A stretch of 64,000 bases of DNA. Source: an uncultured Prevotellaceae bacterium (lineage in GTDB: Bacteria; Bacteroidota; Bacteroidia; Bacteroidales; Muribaculaceae). Location: the NCBI GenBank assembly GCA_900318205.1, contig ONJS01000014.1, positions 1-64,000 on the forward strand. Reading direction: 5' to 3'. Of this stretch, positions 26,197-35,576 are shown piece after piece. A program made the translations under genes and the position numbers. The first letter of the stretch is position 1. Each line of letters starts with the position of its first letter. The notes under the pieces are model-generated. The model was not told the DNA's origin, ran no database searches, and saw only the letters and a program-made list of their open reading frames with translations.

Positions 26197-27390
26197 TTAA
26201 CGGGCATTGTAGGCCTCGAGGGCTTTCTCGAGCACTACCAGAGCGCGCTTCAGGTCGTCGATCTTGAGCACGTAGGCCATGCGCACCTCGTCCTTGCCCA
26301 GACCGGGGGTTGCATAGAAACCGCTGGCAGGAGCCATCATCACGGTCTCGCCCTCATAGTTGAATTCCTCAAGACACCAGCGGCAGAAGTCATCAATGTC
26401 CTTCACCGGCAGCTTGGCAACGGTGTAGAAGGCACCCATGGGCATCGGAGTGAAGACGCCGGGGATCTTGTTCAGACCCTCAACCAGGCAGTTGCGGCGA
26501 GCGATATACTCGTCATACACGCCCTTGTGATAGGCCTGGGGAGCGTCGAGCGAAGCCTCGGCAATGAGCTGGCCGATCAAGGGAGGACTCAGACGAGCCT
26601 GAGCCAACTTCATGGCAGCAGCGCGCACTTCCTTGTTGCGGGTGATGAAGGCACCGATGCGGATACCGCACTCGCTATAGCGTTTCGACACACTGTCGAT
26701 CATGATCACGTTGTTCTCGATACCCTCGAGGTGCATGGCGCTGGTGTAGGGCGCATCGCTGTAGATAAACTCGCGGTAAACCTCGTCGGCAAACAGGAAC
26801 AGGTCGTATTTCTTCACCAGGTCACGCAGGCGCATCAGCTCCTCGCGGCTGTAGAGCGTACCGGTCGGGTTGTTGGGGTTGCAGATCATGATGGCGCGGG
26901 TGCGCTCGTTGATGACCTTTTCAAACTCCTCGACGGGAGGCAATGCAAAACCGTCCTCGATGTGGGTGGTGATGGTGCGAACCACAGCACCGGTCTCGCA
27001 GGCAAAGCCCATGTAGTTGGCATAGGCGGGTTCGGGAATAATAACTTCGTCACCGGGGTTCAGGCACACCATGAAGGCCATCTGTACGGCCTCACTGCCA
27101 CCGCAGGTCACGATGATGTCGTCAACACTCAGGTCGATGTTATAGCGCTTGTAGTAACCTACCAGTTTCTCCACATAGCTGGGAATGCCCTGTGAGGGTG
27201 AGTATTCCAGCACCTTGCGGTCCACGTGCTTGATTGCTTCCAGACCCTCCTCGGGGGTGTGGATGTCAGGCTGACCAATGTTCAGGTGATACACTTTGAT
27301 ACCGCGTTTTTTAGCTTCAGCGGCAAACGGAGCCAACTTGCGGATAGGCGAAGCCGGCATGCGAACGCTACGTTCTGAAAGTTTAGGCAT
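26197..27390 (-). CDS. Pyridoxal phosphate-dependent aminotransferase (class I/II)
   Basis: Fold-type I aminotransferase, probably acting on aspartate or another amino acid with 2-oxoglutarate. Its 397 residues have the length expected for AspC-like enzymes. Visible elements are NIGQPDIHTPEEG, the phosphate-binding TCGGSEAVQMAF, MICNPNNPTGTLYSREEL, LFADEVYREFIY, and the Schiff-base lysine K236 in DSVSKRYSECGIRIG. The RMAYVL segment near the C-terminus holds the substrate carboxylate-binding Arg (EVRMAYVLK). It has its own promoter and terminator. The exact substrate is not decided by the sequence. Confidence 0.9.
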   Translation of the reverse strand: MPKLSERSVRMPASPIRKLAPFAAEAKKRGIKVYHLNIGQPDIHTPEEGLEAIKHVDRKVLEYSPSQGIPSYVEKLVGYYKRYNIDLSVDDIIVTCGGSEAVQMAFMVCLNPGDEVIIPEPAYANYMGFACETGAVVRTITTHIEDGFALPPVEEFEKVINERTRAIMICNPNNPTGTLYSREELMRLRDLVKKYDLFLFADEVYREFIYSDAPYTSAMHLEGIENNVIMIDSVSKRYSECGIRIGAFITRNKEVRAAAMKLAQARLSPPLIGQLIAEASLDAPQAYHKGVYDEYIARRNCLVEGLNKIPGVFTPMPMGAFYTVAKLPVKDIDDFCRWCLEEFNYEGETVMMAPASGFYATPGLGKDEVRMAYVLKIDDLKRALVVLEKALEAYNAR

Positions 27391-27446
27391 AATTCGTCTT
27401 TAAATTGTATTTGTTAATGATATGAAGTGTTCTCTTAATTTGCCGA

Positions 27447-27476
27447 CAAAATTACACTTTTTTTTTCAAACAACAA
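27447..27476 (-). promoter_or_regulatory. Promoter of the aminotransferase gene
   Basis: On the minus strand taattttg (27454-27447) has a TTG 19 nt upstream (27476-27474). Confidence 0.65.
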
Positions 27477-27636
27477 AGACTGCCCATTGAATAGAGCATG
27501 AATGGCCATGAATGTCCATCAATAATTATTTTTCATGAAGTTTCACAGCCATTCATGATATCCGATGTTGGTGGATAGCATAATAATTGTTGTCACCGTT
27601 GTCAAGAAGTTGTCCTTGTTGTCTGAAAAGCAAAGT

Positions 27637-29643
27637 TTAGTTGACGAAGTTGACGCTGACGCCGACCTGCAGGCGGGCAGGGTTGAGCGGGTAGTGTGGC
27701 GTGGCGAAGTAGGCGTCGCCGCTCTTGATTTTCTGGTTAATGTGTGTCCAGGCGACAAAGAATCGGGCCTGCTTCATCTTGAAGTTGGCATACAGGTTCA
27801 TGATGGCGAAATTGCCGCACTCCATCTCCTGCTGGCTGTGGAAGGTCATCGTCGCGGGATTGTAGACGGGAGCGTTATACTTGGTGTAGTAGTTGCCGTC
27901 AACACCCATCTGCACGTGCAGCACGCGAGCGATAGTGAAGGTAGCATACAAGTTGCTGTAGATGGCGAACTTGGGCAACGGCAGCACCTGCTCGTTGCTA
28001 CTCGTCTGCAGCGTCACGCTGTTGTCCCAGTTGAAGGCTTTGAAATGCAGTCCCTGATGCAATCGGGCACTCAACACGTGGATGGCTCCGCTATGCTGTG
28101 CTGGCAGGCCATCGGCATCCCAATAGATATAGTCGGTCAAGGTCTCATAGCCCACGTTGACGTTGGTCCACGAGAAGGGAATATCCAGTTCACCGCCCAC
28201 GCGCACGCGCTTGGTCTTGCTGAAGTCGTTTTCCCACACGAAGTGGTTGGAGACAAAGTTCTTCAGCAGATAAGGCACTGCCAGGTTCTTGAAGTACCCA
28301 TAGCCCTTGATGCTCACCGAGTCACCCAGCATCTTGAATCGCGTAGTCACGTCGCCCATGATATCGATTTCGCCGGCAGCATCTCCCAGCACACCAAACT
28401 GTGCCGTTGCATTGTAACGCAAGAGCGATCCTCGTTGTTTGGTCAACTGGCCACCAATCCACAGCAGATTCTGGGTCGTGCGGTGAGGCACGATGGCAGG
28501 CAAGGTTTCCAGCCCTTCGGGCAGTGGCGTACCCGTGACGCTATCGGTCACTTGGGTATAGCGTCTCACCTCATGGGTGCCATAGACCGAGAAACCGAAT
28601 TTGGCGTACTTGTTGAAGCCCTCAAGCATCGACACGCCCACGGTGTTGCGCAACCGCCAGTAGCTGGTCGTCTCGTCGGTATCGCCCAGCCCCAGATAGG
28701 TGTGGTCAAAGAAACTCATGTCCTCGCTGCCCGAACTGTTCAGGAACCGATGCTTGGCGTGCTTGAAATCCAGTGTCCAGATGAAACTCGTCACGGGGAC
28801 ATAGGTGCGGTCGATAATGGTGTCGGTAACGCTGTCGCGGCGATAGCGGTAAAAGCCCACCTTGTAACGCTGATTGAGCCACAATTGGCTACCCTCCAAG
28901 TGATTGTGAGTAGCGCTCAGTCGTGTGGGAATACTCTTGTTATCCACGCGGGTCTCACCGCCCTGCACCTCGGCAGGGTCAGTGATGTAGCGGTCGTCGG
29001 TGATGCCGCCACTCTCCTTGGTGGTATAGTTATAGTGGTTGAAGAACGTCTGCAACTCGTAGCGGTCTCCCATGTGCGACCCGAACAGCCGCCACGTGAA
29101 GTCCTTGTCGGCTTGAACGTCATAGGAGCCTTTGCTATAGATGTAGTCCAGTCCGCCGCCCACTTGGGTCTTGCGGTTCACGTTGCCCGAGAACTCCAGC
29201 TTGGTGCGGTCCAGGTTGCTGTACTTGTCACCGCCCGTCGAGTGGCTCAGCAGCGTCATGGGGATGCGGGTGTTATAGTAGCGCATCGTGCTCGTGTTGT
29301 GCAGCCATGCCCCGATGGCGTCCTCAAAGAAGAAGTCGCTTGTCAGCGGCCGTTCAAAGAAGATTTGGTTCTGTCCCGGTGCTCCATAGTTGCCAGTGGT
29401 GAGCCACGCGTCACTCACCATCGAGGGCACCATCGTGCGGTGATAATCCAGGTGGATGGTGTCGATGGTAGAAGGGTAGTGCAGGCCCAACGGCTCGCTC
29501 ACGCTCCACGCTACCGACGGTTCCACACGCTGCTTCTTCGTCTTTGGAGACTTGGAAGAGCCGGAACCCTCTTGTACGAACTGAGCCATTGCAACATTCA
29601 TTGCAGCAGCCACCATGAGTAATATGAGCAGAGCCTTTTTCAT
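27637..29643 (-). CDS. Putative outer-membrane porin (Porin_10 type)
   Basis: A 668-residue beta-barrel candidate with signal peptide MKKALLILLMVAAAMNVAMA. The rest is dominated by alternating beta strands with aromatic girdles, for example FFEDAIGAWLHNTSTMRYYN, YELQTFFNHYNYTTKESGG and KVGFYRYRRDSV, and it ends with a strand-like VGVSVNFVN. This pattern and length fit the putative porin family of Bacteroidetes. The start at 29643 gives the signal peptide; an upstream TTG (29655) overlaps a -7 box. Substrate and oligomer state are unknown. It stands alone. Confidence 0.75.
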   Translation of the reverse strand: MKKALLILLMVAAAMNVAMAQFVQEGSGSSKSPKTKKQRVEPSVAWSVSEPLGLHYPSTIDTIHLDYHRTMVPSMVSDAWLTTGNYGAPGQNQIFFERPLTSDFFFEDAIGAWLHNTSTMRYYNTRIPMTLLSHSTGGDKYSNLDRTKLEFSGNVNRKTQVGGGLDYIYSKGSYDVQADKDFTWRLFGSHMGDRYELQTFFNHYNYTTKESGGITDDRYITDPAEVQGGETRVDNKSIPTRLSATHNHLEGSQLWLNQRYKVGFYRYRRDSVTDTIIDRTYVPVTSFIWTLDFKHAKHRFLNSSGSEDMSFFDHTYLGLGDTDETTSYWRLRNTVGVSMLEGFNKYAKFGFSVYGTHEVRRYTQVTDSVTGTPLPEGLETLPAIVPHRTTQNLLWIGGQLTKQRGSLLRYNATAQFGVLGDAAGEIDIMGDVTTRFKMLGDSVSIKGYGYFKNLAVPYLLKNFVSNHFVWENDFSKTKRVRVGGELDIPFSWTNVNVGYETLTDYIYWDADGLPAQHSGAIHVLSARLHQGLHFKAFNWDNSVTLQTSSNEQVLPLPKFAIYSNLYATFTIARVLHVQMGVDGNYYTKYNAPVYNPATMTFHSQQEMECGNFAIMNLYANFKMKQARFFVAWTHINQKIKSGDAYFATPHYPLNPARLQVGVSVNFVN

Positions 29644-29652
29644 TTCAGCCGA

Positions 29653-29660
29653 CAAAGATA
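29653..29660 (-). promoter_or_regulatory. -7 box immediately before the porin start
   Basis: On the minus strand tatctttg ends 9 nt before the ATG, implying a leader of only about 5 nt. No -33 TTG is seen. Confidence 0.4.
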
Positions 29661-29708
29661 GTGATTTTAGTCTTTAGTTTTTGGTATCGGAGTGATTTTG
29701 TTGCAAGT

Positions 29709-30761
29709 TTATAGTCCCTGGTTGCCGGTCTTTGCGCCGAAGAGCCAATGTGCGAGCCATGGGCTGAGCCTGATGATGTTGCTGATGATCAGGGCGACAG
29801 CAATAATCAGGATGGCGATAATCGACGATGCCAGGAGTTCGATGACGGGCATCGGATGGTCCTTAAACAGGGTGAAGATGCTCAGGCTGCGGGGCAGCAG
29901 GAAGAAGTGGATCAGATAGATGTCCAGTGTGCGCCGACCGACGTATTGCATCGTGCGCCCAATCTTGGTCTCCTGTGAGAAAAGCGCCTGTTTTTTGCGG
30001 AAGAACGAGAACAGGACGATGAGCCCAGTCAGTGACAGCAGGCCCTGCATGATGGTGGCCTTGATGGGTAAAACGTCATTAAAGGCATTCACCACAAGAA
30101 AGAAAACGATGCAGACGGGCAACACCCACTTGCCGTCAAGCCATCGCTGCACCGTGTCAAAATGCTCCTTGACGAGTGTGCCCAACACAAAAAACAGGAA
30201 GAAACGCCACTGGTGGGCGCTGATGAGGGCCAGTGCATTGTCCGTGGTCTGGTGGTGGACGGTCATCTCGGGCCAGCACAACCAGTACATGACAATCCCC
30301 ATCGCAGCAAGGATCCATGCCGACCAACGGCTGCGCACAAGAAATCTGACAACGGCATAGAACGCATAGAATTCCAGCAGCACAAAGGTAAACCAGTAGC
30401 CCGCTTTGGTCTTGTCGATAAGGCCGTCAAATAGCGATATGTGGCTGATGTGCAAGAAGATAACGAGGAAAATCAAGGGGCTGATGAGTTGCACCGGGAT
30501 TTTCTTCTTGAAGAAATTGACGATGTGGCGGGCATTCCACACCACATCAGCCTTGTAGAGGACAAAGCCGCTGATAAAGAAGAACATCGGCATCCTCACC
30601 TGCGTCAGGTAGGTGTGGAACGACGGTGTCTTGCTCGTGATGTGCCAGCACAGCATCGCCACATGGTTAAGCACCACCAGGAACATGGTGAAGCCGCGCA
30701 ACGCATCGATATAACCGATGCGCTGTGAACCATTCACCATGATGCCATTGTTGTTCTCCAT
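29709..30761 (-). CDS. Acyltransferase family 3 membrane protein
   Basis: The 350 residues form about ten membrane helices. The N-terminus RIGYIDALRGFTMFLVVLNH with its Arg and His is the acyltransferase-3 hallmark, followed by FFISGFVLYKADVVW. Members transfer acetyl or other acyl groups to surface glycans or lipids at the inner membrane. The start is uncertain: an internal ATG (residue 8, 30740) precedes the conserved motif and would leave a more usual leader after the -7 box at 30772. No glycan gene is adjacent, so the target is unknown. Confidence 0.82.
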   Translation of the reverse strand: MENNNGIMVNGSQRIGYIDALRGFTMFLVVLNHVAMLCWHITSKTPSFHTYLTQVRMPMFFFISGFVLYKADVVWNARHIVNFFKKKIPVQLISPLIFLVIFLHISHISLFDGLIDKTKAGYWFTFVLLEFYAFYAVVRFLVRSRWSAWILAAMGIVMYWLCWPEMTVHHQTTDNALALISAHQWRFFLFFVLGTLVKEHFDTVQRWLDGKWVLPVCIVFFLVVNAFNDVLPIKATIMQGLLSLTGLIVLFSFFRKKQALFSQETKIGRTMQYVGRRTLDIYLIHFFLLPRSLSIFTLFKDHPMPVIELLASSIIAILIIAVALIISNIIRLSPWLAHWLFGAKTGNQGL

Positions 30762-30771
30762 ATTATCACTG

Positions 30772-30802
30772 CAAAGTTACAGGAATCCCATCAAACCTCC
30801 AA
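30772..30802 (-). promoter_or_regulatory. Promoter of the acyltransferase gene
   Basis: On the minus strand taactttg (30779-30772) has a TTG 20 nt upstream (30802-30800). Confidence 0.6.
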
Positions 30803-30877
30803 ATACCAAGGAGGTTGTGCCATCATTAATCTTGAGCATTGAATGATGACACAACCTTGCTTGATGGTACAAATCCG

Positions 30878-31171
30878 TCAGATGGTGCGCTCCACGGGGA
30901 GAACAAAGGCGCGCAGACCCAACTTGGGCGTCGCCATATCCATCTGGTGCAACTCGTCGAGAATGACGTCAACACGGCGGTCATCCACCACGGTCAGGAT
31001 AGCCGAGGCAATCGAGGGCCAGGCGTGGGTGGCATAGTGGGGCTCACCCGTCTTGCTGCCACGTCCCTGCACCTCGCGCCAGCCGGTAAAGCCGCGGCAG
31101 TTGAGCAGGTGCAACTTATCGACGATGCGCTCATAGTAGGCCTCATCAAAGGCTATAAATATCGCTTTCAT
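30878..31171 (-). CDS. Small PII-like protein at the end of the RND efflux operon
   Basis: The 97-residue product starts MKAIFIAFDEAYYERIVDKL and contains RGFTGWREVQGRGSKTGEPH and ASAILTVVDDRRVDVILDEL. The size, the alternating beta-alpha-beta pattern and the GRGSKTGEPHYATHAWPS loop are like the PII-like proteins encoded beside RND efflux genes in Bacteroidetes. I infer a trimeric regulatory or sensor role for the pump; no effector is known. It is the last gene of the efflux operon, 87 nt after the pump gene, with a heptamer array in between. Confidence 0.62.
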   Translation of the reverse strand: MKAIFIAFDEAYYERIVDKLHLLNCRGFTGWREVQGRGSKTGEPHYATHAWPSIASAILTVVDDRRVDVILDELHQMDMATPKLGLRAFVLPVERTI

Positions 31172-31173
31172 AT

Positions 31174-31208
31174 TTTTCAGTTTTCAGTTTTCAGTTTTCA
31201 GTTTTCAG
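31174..31208. repeat. Heptanucleotide tandem array (five perfect ttttcag units)
   Basis: Units start at 31174, 31181, 31188, 31195 and 31202. The last copies form one arm of a 13-bp hairpin (31199-31211 with 31229-31241). The array begins 2 nt before the start codon of the PII-like gene on the minus strand. Confidence 0.9.
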
Positions 31209-31258
31209 TTGAGTGCGGATGCCGCTGACAACTGAAAACTGACAACTGAAGTCTATTA

Positions 31259-34200
31259 TTATCTCTTGTTCTTCTCGTGAAGTTTCTTGCGGGTGCGGCG
31301 GATGCCGGTCAACGCAAAGATGGTGTACATCGTGGGCACGAACAGCAGGGTCATCAGCGTGGACATGGTCAGACCACCGATAACGGCAATACCCATCGGG
31401 CGCCACATCTCACTACCGACACCGGTTCCGATGGCCATGGGCACCATACCCAGGATGGTCGTCATGGAGGTCATCAGCACAGGACGCAGACGCGAGTGGC
31501 CACCATTGATCACGGCACGGCGGATGCTCATGCCACGTTCGCGGTTCAGGTTGATGTAGTCGATGAGCACGATACCGTTTTTCACTACGATACCGATCAG
31601 CATGATACCACCAATCATCGACATGATGTTCAGGTTGGTGCGCGTCAGCAACAGGATGAGCACGATACCCGAGAATGCGAACAAGATTGAGGTCATGATG
31701 ATACCGGGATAGGTGAATGACTCAAACTGGCTGGCCATCACGATGTAAACGAGCAGGATGATGAGCAGACCCAGCACAGCAAGGTCGCCGAACGAGTCTT
31801 GCTGGTCCTCATAGCTACCGCTCAACTGAACCATCACGTCGCCGGGCTTGTCCATCTTGTCGATGAGCGGCTGGGCGTCGGCAATAATCTCACTCATCGC
31901 GCGGTCCTGGACAACGGTCGAAACGGTGATGATACGCTCGCGGTCCTTACGCTCGATAGTGGGCGGGTAGAACTGCTCGGTCACGGTACCCACCTCCTTG
32001 AGGCGAACGCCCGTGCCCATGGCATTATAGAGCATGATGTTCTCGATGTCGCTGATGCTGCGACGGTGTTCGGGATCATACATCACCTTGATGTCATACT
32101 CCATACCATCCTCGCGGAAGTAGCTTGCCGTCGTACCGTTGATGCGGTTACGCAGGGCCGTGGCAGCGGTGCTCAGGTTCAAGCCATACATCGCCAGTTT
32201 CTCACGGTCAAAGTCCACATGGTACTCAGGCTGATAGTCGCTACGGCTGATGTTGATATCGGCAGCGCCTGGGATCTTTTCGAGGATACGTTTCAGGCGT
32301 TGTGCCACGCTATCGGTCTTGGTGAAGTCGTAGCCGTAGATCTCGTAGTTCAGCGTGTTCTGGCCGCTCATGCCGCCGCCACGACCACCACCCACGTTAA
32401 CGAGGGCCTTTTTCAATTCGGGATAGTGCTTGAGGTCTTCACGCATCATACCGGCAATCTCAACGATGCCGCGCTTGCGCTCATTGGCCTTGTTCAGCAT
32501 GATGTTCATCGAGATGATGTGGCTACCGTTGCTCTGCATCGAGGCATACATGTTGTCGCTGCTTGCTTGGCCAACGGTGTAGTTGAAGGACTGGATTTCG
32601 GGATACTTCTCGGTCCACTCCTTGTAGATGCGCTGGCTGACGTCCTTGGCCAGATCGACGCGCGAACCGATGGGCAACTCCAGCGAGACGCCCAGACGGC
32701 CGTTATCGTTGGTCGGGAAGAACTCGGTGCCGACAAACTTCATCAGGAAGATGGAGAATACAAAGATACCCAGTGCCGTTGCTGCCGTAATCCAGCGGTG
32801 GGCGACGCACTTGTCGAGCACCTTGGCATAGAAGTCGTCAATCTTGTCGAGCACCTTGAGGATGGGACCATACACCTTCTGGAAAATCTTGGTGTCACCC
32901 ACGTTAAGGCGCAGCAGGCGGCTACACAGCATAGGCGTCAGCATCAAGGCGCAGATCAGTGACAGCACCATCATGATGGTCACCATCCAACCCAGCTGCT
33001 TGAACAGCACACCGGTCATACCCTTGACCAGCGTCAGCGGGAAGAATACGGCAATCAGCGTCAAGGTCGAAGCCATTACCGACAAGGCGACCTCATTGGT
33101 ACCGTTGACGGCGGCCTGCATGGGTGCCGAGCCACGTTCGATATGCGTCGTGACGTTCTCGAGCACCACAATGGCATCATCGACCACCATACCGATAGCG
33201 ATGGACAAGGCCGACAGTGAGACGATATTCAGCGAGTTGCCCGTTACATACAGGTAGATGAACGATGCAATCAGTGAAATGGGGATGGTTACCAGCACGA
33301 TGACGGTAGCACGCCAGCGTCCCAGGAACACAAACACCACGATACCCACGAACAACAGCGCGAACAGCACGGTCTCGACCAGTGAGGAGATGGTACTGCG
33401 GATGTTGTCACTCGTATCGACGATATAACCCAACTTGATGTCGCTGGGCAGGTTCTTCTGGATCTTGGGCAACTCCTTGGCAATCTTCTCCGAAATCTGT
33501 ACCGAGTTGGCACCAGACTGCTTCTGCACGATAATCATCGCACCCTTCTGGCCATTGTTGTAGCTCTCCTGGGCACGCTCCTCGAGCGAGTCATCGATGC
33601 GGGCCACGTCACGCAGGTGAACAACACCACCGGTCGGGGACATACCCACGACCATGGCACCCATCTGCTGCGGGTCACTGAACTCACCCTGTACACGCAG
33701 GGGGTAGGTCTCGTTACCGATATCGAAGGTACCGCCAGGAATATTGCGGTTCTCAGCACCGACGAGGGCGGCAACAGTCTCGACGCTCAGTTTGTAGGCT
33801 TCCATGCGCAGGGGGTCCAGATAGATATGGATCTCGCGCTTGGGGGCACCGGCGATAGATACCGAACCCACACCATCGACACGTGCCAAGGGGTTGGCGA
33901 CGTTCTCGTCGAGAATCTTGTAAAGACCCGGCATACTCTGACCGGCCTGTACCGACAGCAGCACGATAGGAATCATATCGCTGCTGAACTTGAAGATGAT
34001 GGGCGTGTTGGCATCGTCGGGCAGCATGCTCGACACCATGTCAAGTTTGTCGCGCACATCGTTGGTCAAGGATTCGATGTCGTAGCCGTATTCAAACTCC
34101 AGCGTGACGATCGAGATGTTCTCGCGGCTGTTGGAGGTGATATGCTTGAGGTGCTCTACCGAGTTGAGGGTATTCTCAAGGGGACGGGTCACGTTCTGCT

Positions 34201-34378
34201 CGATGTCCGATGCACTGGTTCCCGCATAACTGGTCATCACCATGATGGTGTTGGTCTCCACATCGGGGAACAGGTCAATGGGCAGGCTCCTGAGCGAGAA
34301 CAGACCCAGCACAATCAGCGCCACGAACACGAGGATCGTGGTCACTGGTCGTTTTACTGAACTGGAATATAAACTCAT
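31259..34378 (-). CDS. RND multidrug efflux transporter, inner-membrane pump (HAE1 type)
   Basis: Proton-driven pump of a tripartite efflux system, 1039 residues. The first helix region is SSVKRPVTTILVFVALIVLG, followed by SLPIDLFPDVETN typical of the family. TM4 has the proton-relay Asp pair in AIGMVVDDAIVVLENV. The second half repeats the fold and includes GIVLILLLTRTNLNIMSMIG and VVKNGIVLIDYINL. It is complete. It lies downstream of the regulator, outer-membrane and adaptor genes and upstream of a PII-like gene, all on the minus strand. Likely substrates are drugs, dyes or bile salts, but this cannot be read from the sequence. Confidence 0.95.
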   Translation of the reverse strand: MSLYSSSVKRPVTTILVFVALIVLGLFSLRSLPIDLFPDVETNTIMVMTSYAGTSASDIEQNVTRPLENTLNSVEHLKHITSNSRENISIVTLEFEYGYDIESLTNDVRDKLDMVSSMLPDDANTPIIFKFSSDMIPIVLLSVQAGQSMPGLYKILDENVANPLARVDGVGSVSIAGAPKREIHIYLDPLRMEAYKLSVETVAALVGAENRNIPGGTFDIGNETYPLRVQGEFSDPQQMGAMVVGMSPTGGVVHLRDVARIDDSLEERAQESYNNGQKGAMIIVQKQSGANSVQISEKIAKELPKIQKNLPSDIKLGYIVDTSDNIRSTISSLVETVLFALLFVGIVVFVFLGRWRATVIVLVTIPISLIASFIYLYVTGNSLNIVSLSALSIAIGMVVDDAIVVLENVTTHIERGSAPMQAAVNGTNEVALSVMASTLTLIAVFFPLTLVKGMTGVLFKQLGWMVTIMMVLSLICALMLTPMLCSRLLRLNVGDTKIFQKVYGPILKVLDKIDDFYAKVLDKCVAHRWITAATALGIFVFSIFLMKFVGTEFFPTNDNGRLGVSLELPIGSRVDLAKDVSQRIYKEWTEKYPEIQSFNYTVGQASSDNMYASMQSNGSHIISMNIMLNKANERKRGIVEIAGMMREDLKHYPELKKALVNVGGGRGGGMSGQNTLNYEIYGYDFTKTDSVAQRLKRILEKIPGAADINISRSDYQPEYHVDFDREKLAMYGLNLSTAATALRNRINGTTASYFREDGMEYDIKVMYDPEHRRSISDIENIMLYNAMGTGVRLKEVGTVTEQFYPPTIERKDRERIITVSTVVQDRAMSEIIADAQPLIDKMDKPGDVMVQLSGSYEDQQDSFGDLAVLGLLIILLVYIVMASQFESFTYPGIIMTSILFAFSGIVLILLLTRTNLNIMSMIGGIMLIGIVVKNGIVLIDYINLNRERGMSIRRAVINGGHSRLRPVLMTSMTTILGMVPMAIGTGVGSEMWRPMGIAVIGGLTMSTLMTLLFVPTMYTIFALTGIRRTRKKLHEKNKR

Positions 34379-34457
34379 AATTGAATCTATTGTTTAAGTT
34401 CCGATGGTCGTTTCAACTTGATAATCAGGGAAAAGTAGTCACAAAATGAAAATCTCA

Positions 34458-34485
34458 CTAATCACTAATCTCTAATCACTAATCA
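34458..34485. repeat. Heptanucleotide tandem array (ctaatca type)
   Basis: Four units: ctaatca, ctaatct, ctaatca, ctaatca at 34458, 34465, 34472 and 34479, touching the hairpin at 34485-34514. Confidence 0.85.
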
Positions 34486-34514
34486 TCAAGTTTTGATGAC
34501 CATCAAAACTTGAT
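34485..34514 (-). terminator. Hairpin abutting the adaptor stop codon
   Basis: A 14-bp perfect stem atcaagttttgatg/catcaaaacttgat with a 2-nt loop touches the minus-strand stop codon (34517-34515). Without a T run it may act as partial terminator or RNA stabiliser inside the operon. Confidence 0.55.
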
Positions 34515-35528
34515 TTACTTCTTGAGTTGTACTTTGGCTCCGTCTTGCAGGCGTGATGCACCGGCGATAACCACCTGGGCTCCGGGCACCAGTCCACCCT
34601 TGATCTCATAGCGGTCTTCCAGTCGCTGGCCAAGTTCTACCTCACGCAACTCGACCTCGCCACCCTGGTAAACCCAGACGTAACGTACGCCCGAGCCCAC
34701 CTGCTTCTGCACGGCGCGGTCAGGAACGACAACGCTGTTGTTGGTGCCGTAGTTGAAGTTCACGCGGGCAAACATACCGGTGCGAACCTTATCGCTGCGG
34801 TTGGTGATGGCAACCTCGACCTGGAAGGTGCGGCTGGTGGCATCAACAGTGGGATGGATGAGGTAAACTTGACCCTGGAAGGTCTCTTCGCCATAGGTGT
34901 CAAACTTCACCGTCACGGGCATGCCGCGTTTCACTTTGGGATACTCGGTCTCGTTGACATTGACGATAACCTTGAGGGGGTTCTGCTGCTCGATGGTGAG
35001 AATGGGCAGGCCTGCGGGCAGGTCACCTGCGTCATAGTTCTTGGCAGTAACAACGCCGCCCACGGGAGAGGTCAGCACGGTGTTCTCCTGCATGGTGCGG
35101 ATGGCACGGGCTGTGGCGTCATACTGTGCCTGCAGTTGGTCAACGGCCTGCTGGGTGCCGCCACCGATTTTCACCAGTTCGCGGGCACGGTCCAGTTCTC
35201 GTTTCGTGTTAGCCAGGGCAATCTGCTGCTGGGCAATGTTTACATCGTCCAGGATGACCAGACGTTGGCCACGAGCCACGCGGGAACCCACGTCAACCAG
35301 GATGCGCTTGATGCGCGAACCGCTGTTCGACGAGATGTTGTTGGTCTTGAAGGCTTCCACGGTACCCGTGTACTCGCTGGTCTGCTTTACGGCTTCCGAG
35401 CCGATAGTTACCACCTCGACGATGGGCAGCTCTTCCTTCACTTCGGTTGTCTTCTTGTCGTCTTTGCTGGAGCATGATGCCAGTGCCAGAACGAGCATTG
35501 CAATCGATAAAAGTTTCTTTGTCTTCAT
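34515..35528 (-). CDS. RND efflux periplasmic adaptor (membrane fusion) lipoprotein
   Basis: Links the RND pump to the outer-membrane channel. The 337-residue product is a lipoprotein: MKTKKLLSIAMLVLALASCS with a lipobox LASC. The lipoyl half-motifs and hairpin follow (RIKRILVDVGSRVARGQRLV ... NTVLTSPVGGVVTAKNYDAG), then the beta-barrel domain (MPVTVKFDTYGEETFQGQVY) and the membrane-proximal domain near the end. Its position between tolC and RND pump genes is standard. Confidence 0.94.
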   Translation of the reverse strand: MKTKKLLSIAMLVLALASCSSKDDKKTTEVKEELPIVEVVTIGSEAVKQTSEYTGTVEAFKTNNISSNSGSRIKRILVDVGSRVARGQRLVILDDVNIAQQQIALANTKRELDRARELVKIGGGTQQAVDQLQAQYDATARAIRTMQENTVLTSPVGGVVTAKNYDAGDLPAGLPILTIEQQNPLKVIVNVNETEYPKVKRGMPVTVKFDTYGEETFQGQVYLIHPTVDATSRTFQVEVAITNRSDKVRTGMFARVNFNYGTNNSVVVPDRAVQKQVGSGVRYVWVYQGGEVELREVELGQRLEDRYEIKGGLVPGAQVVIAGASRLQDGAKVQLKK

Positions 35529-35576
35529 TTGATTTGAATTATTGTGTTTTTGTTATTTCCTTTTTTATGGTTGCTA

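Noticed and set aside
27565-29622. A 685-codon open frame on the plus strand
   Set aside because: It is the antisense shadow of the porin gene; it has no family features, while the minus-strand frame has a signal peptide and beta-barrel pattern.
25164-34485. CRISPR array
   Set aside because: The tandem units are 7 or 9 nt long with no spacers, and no cas genes are in the window.
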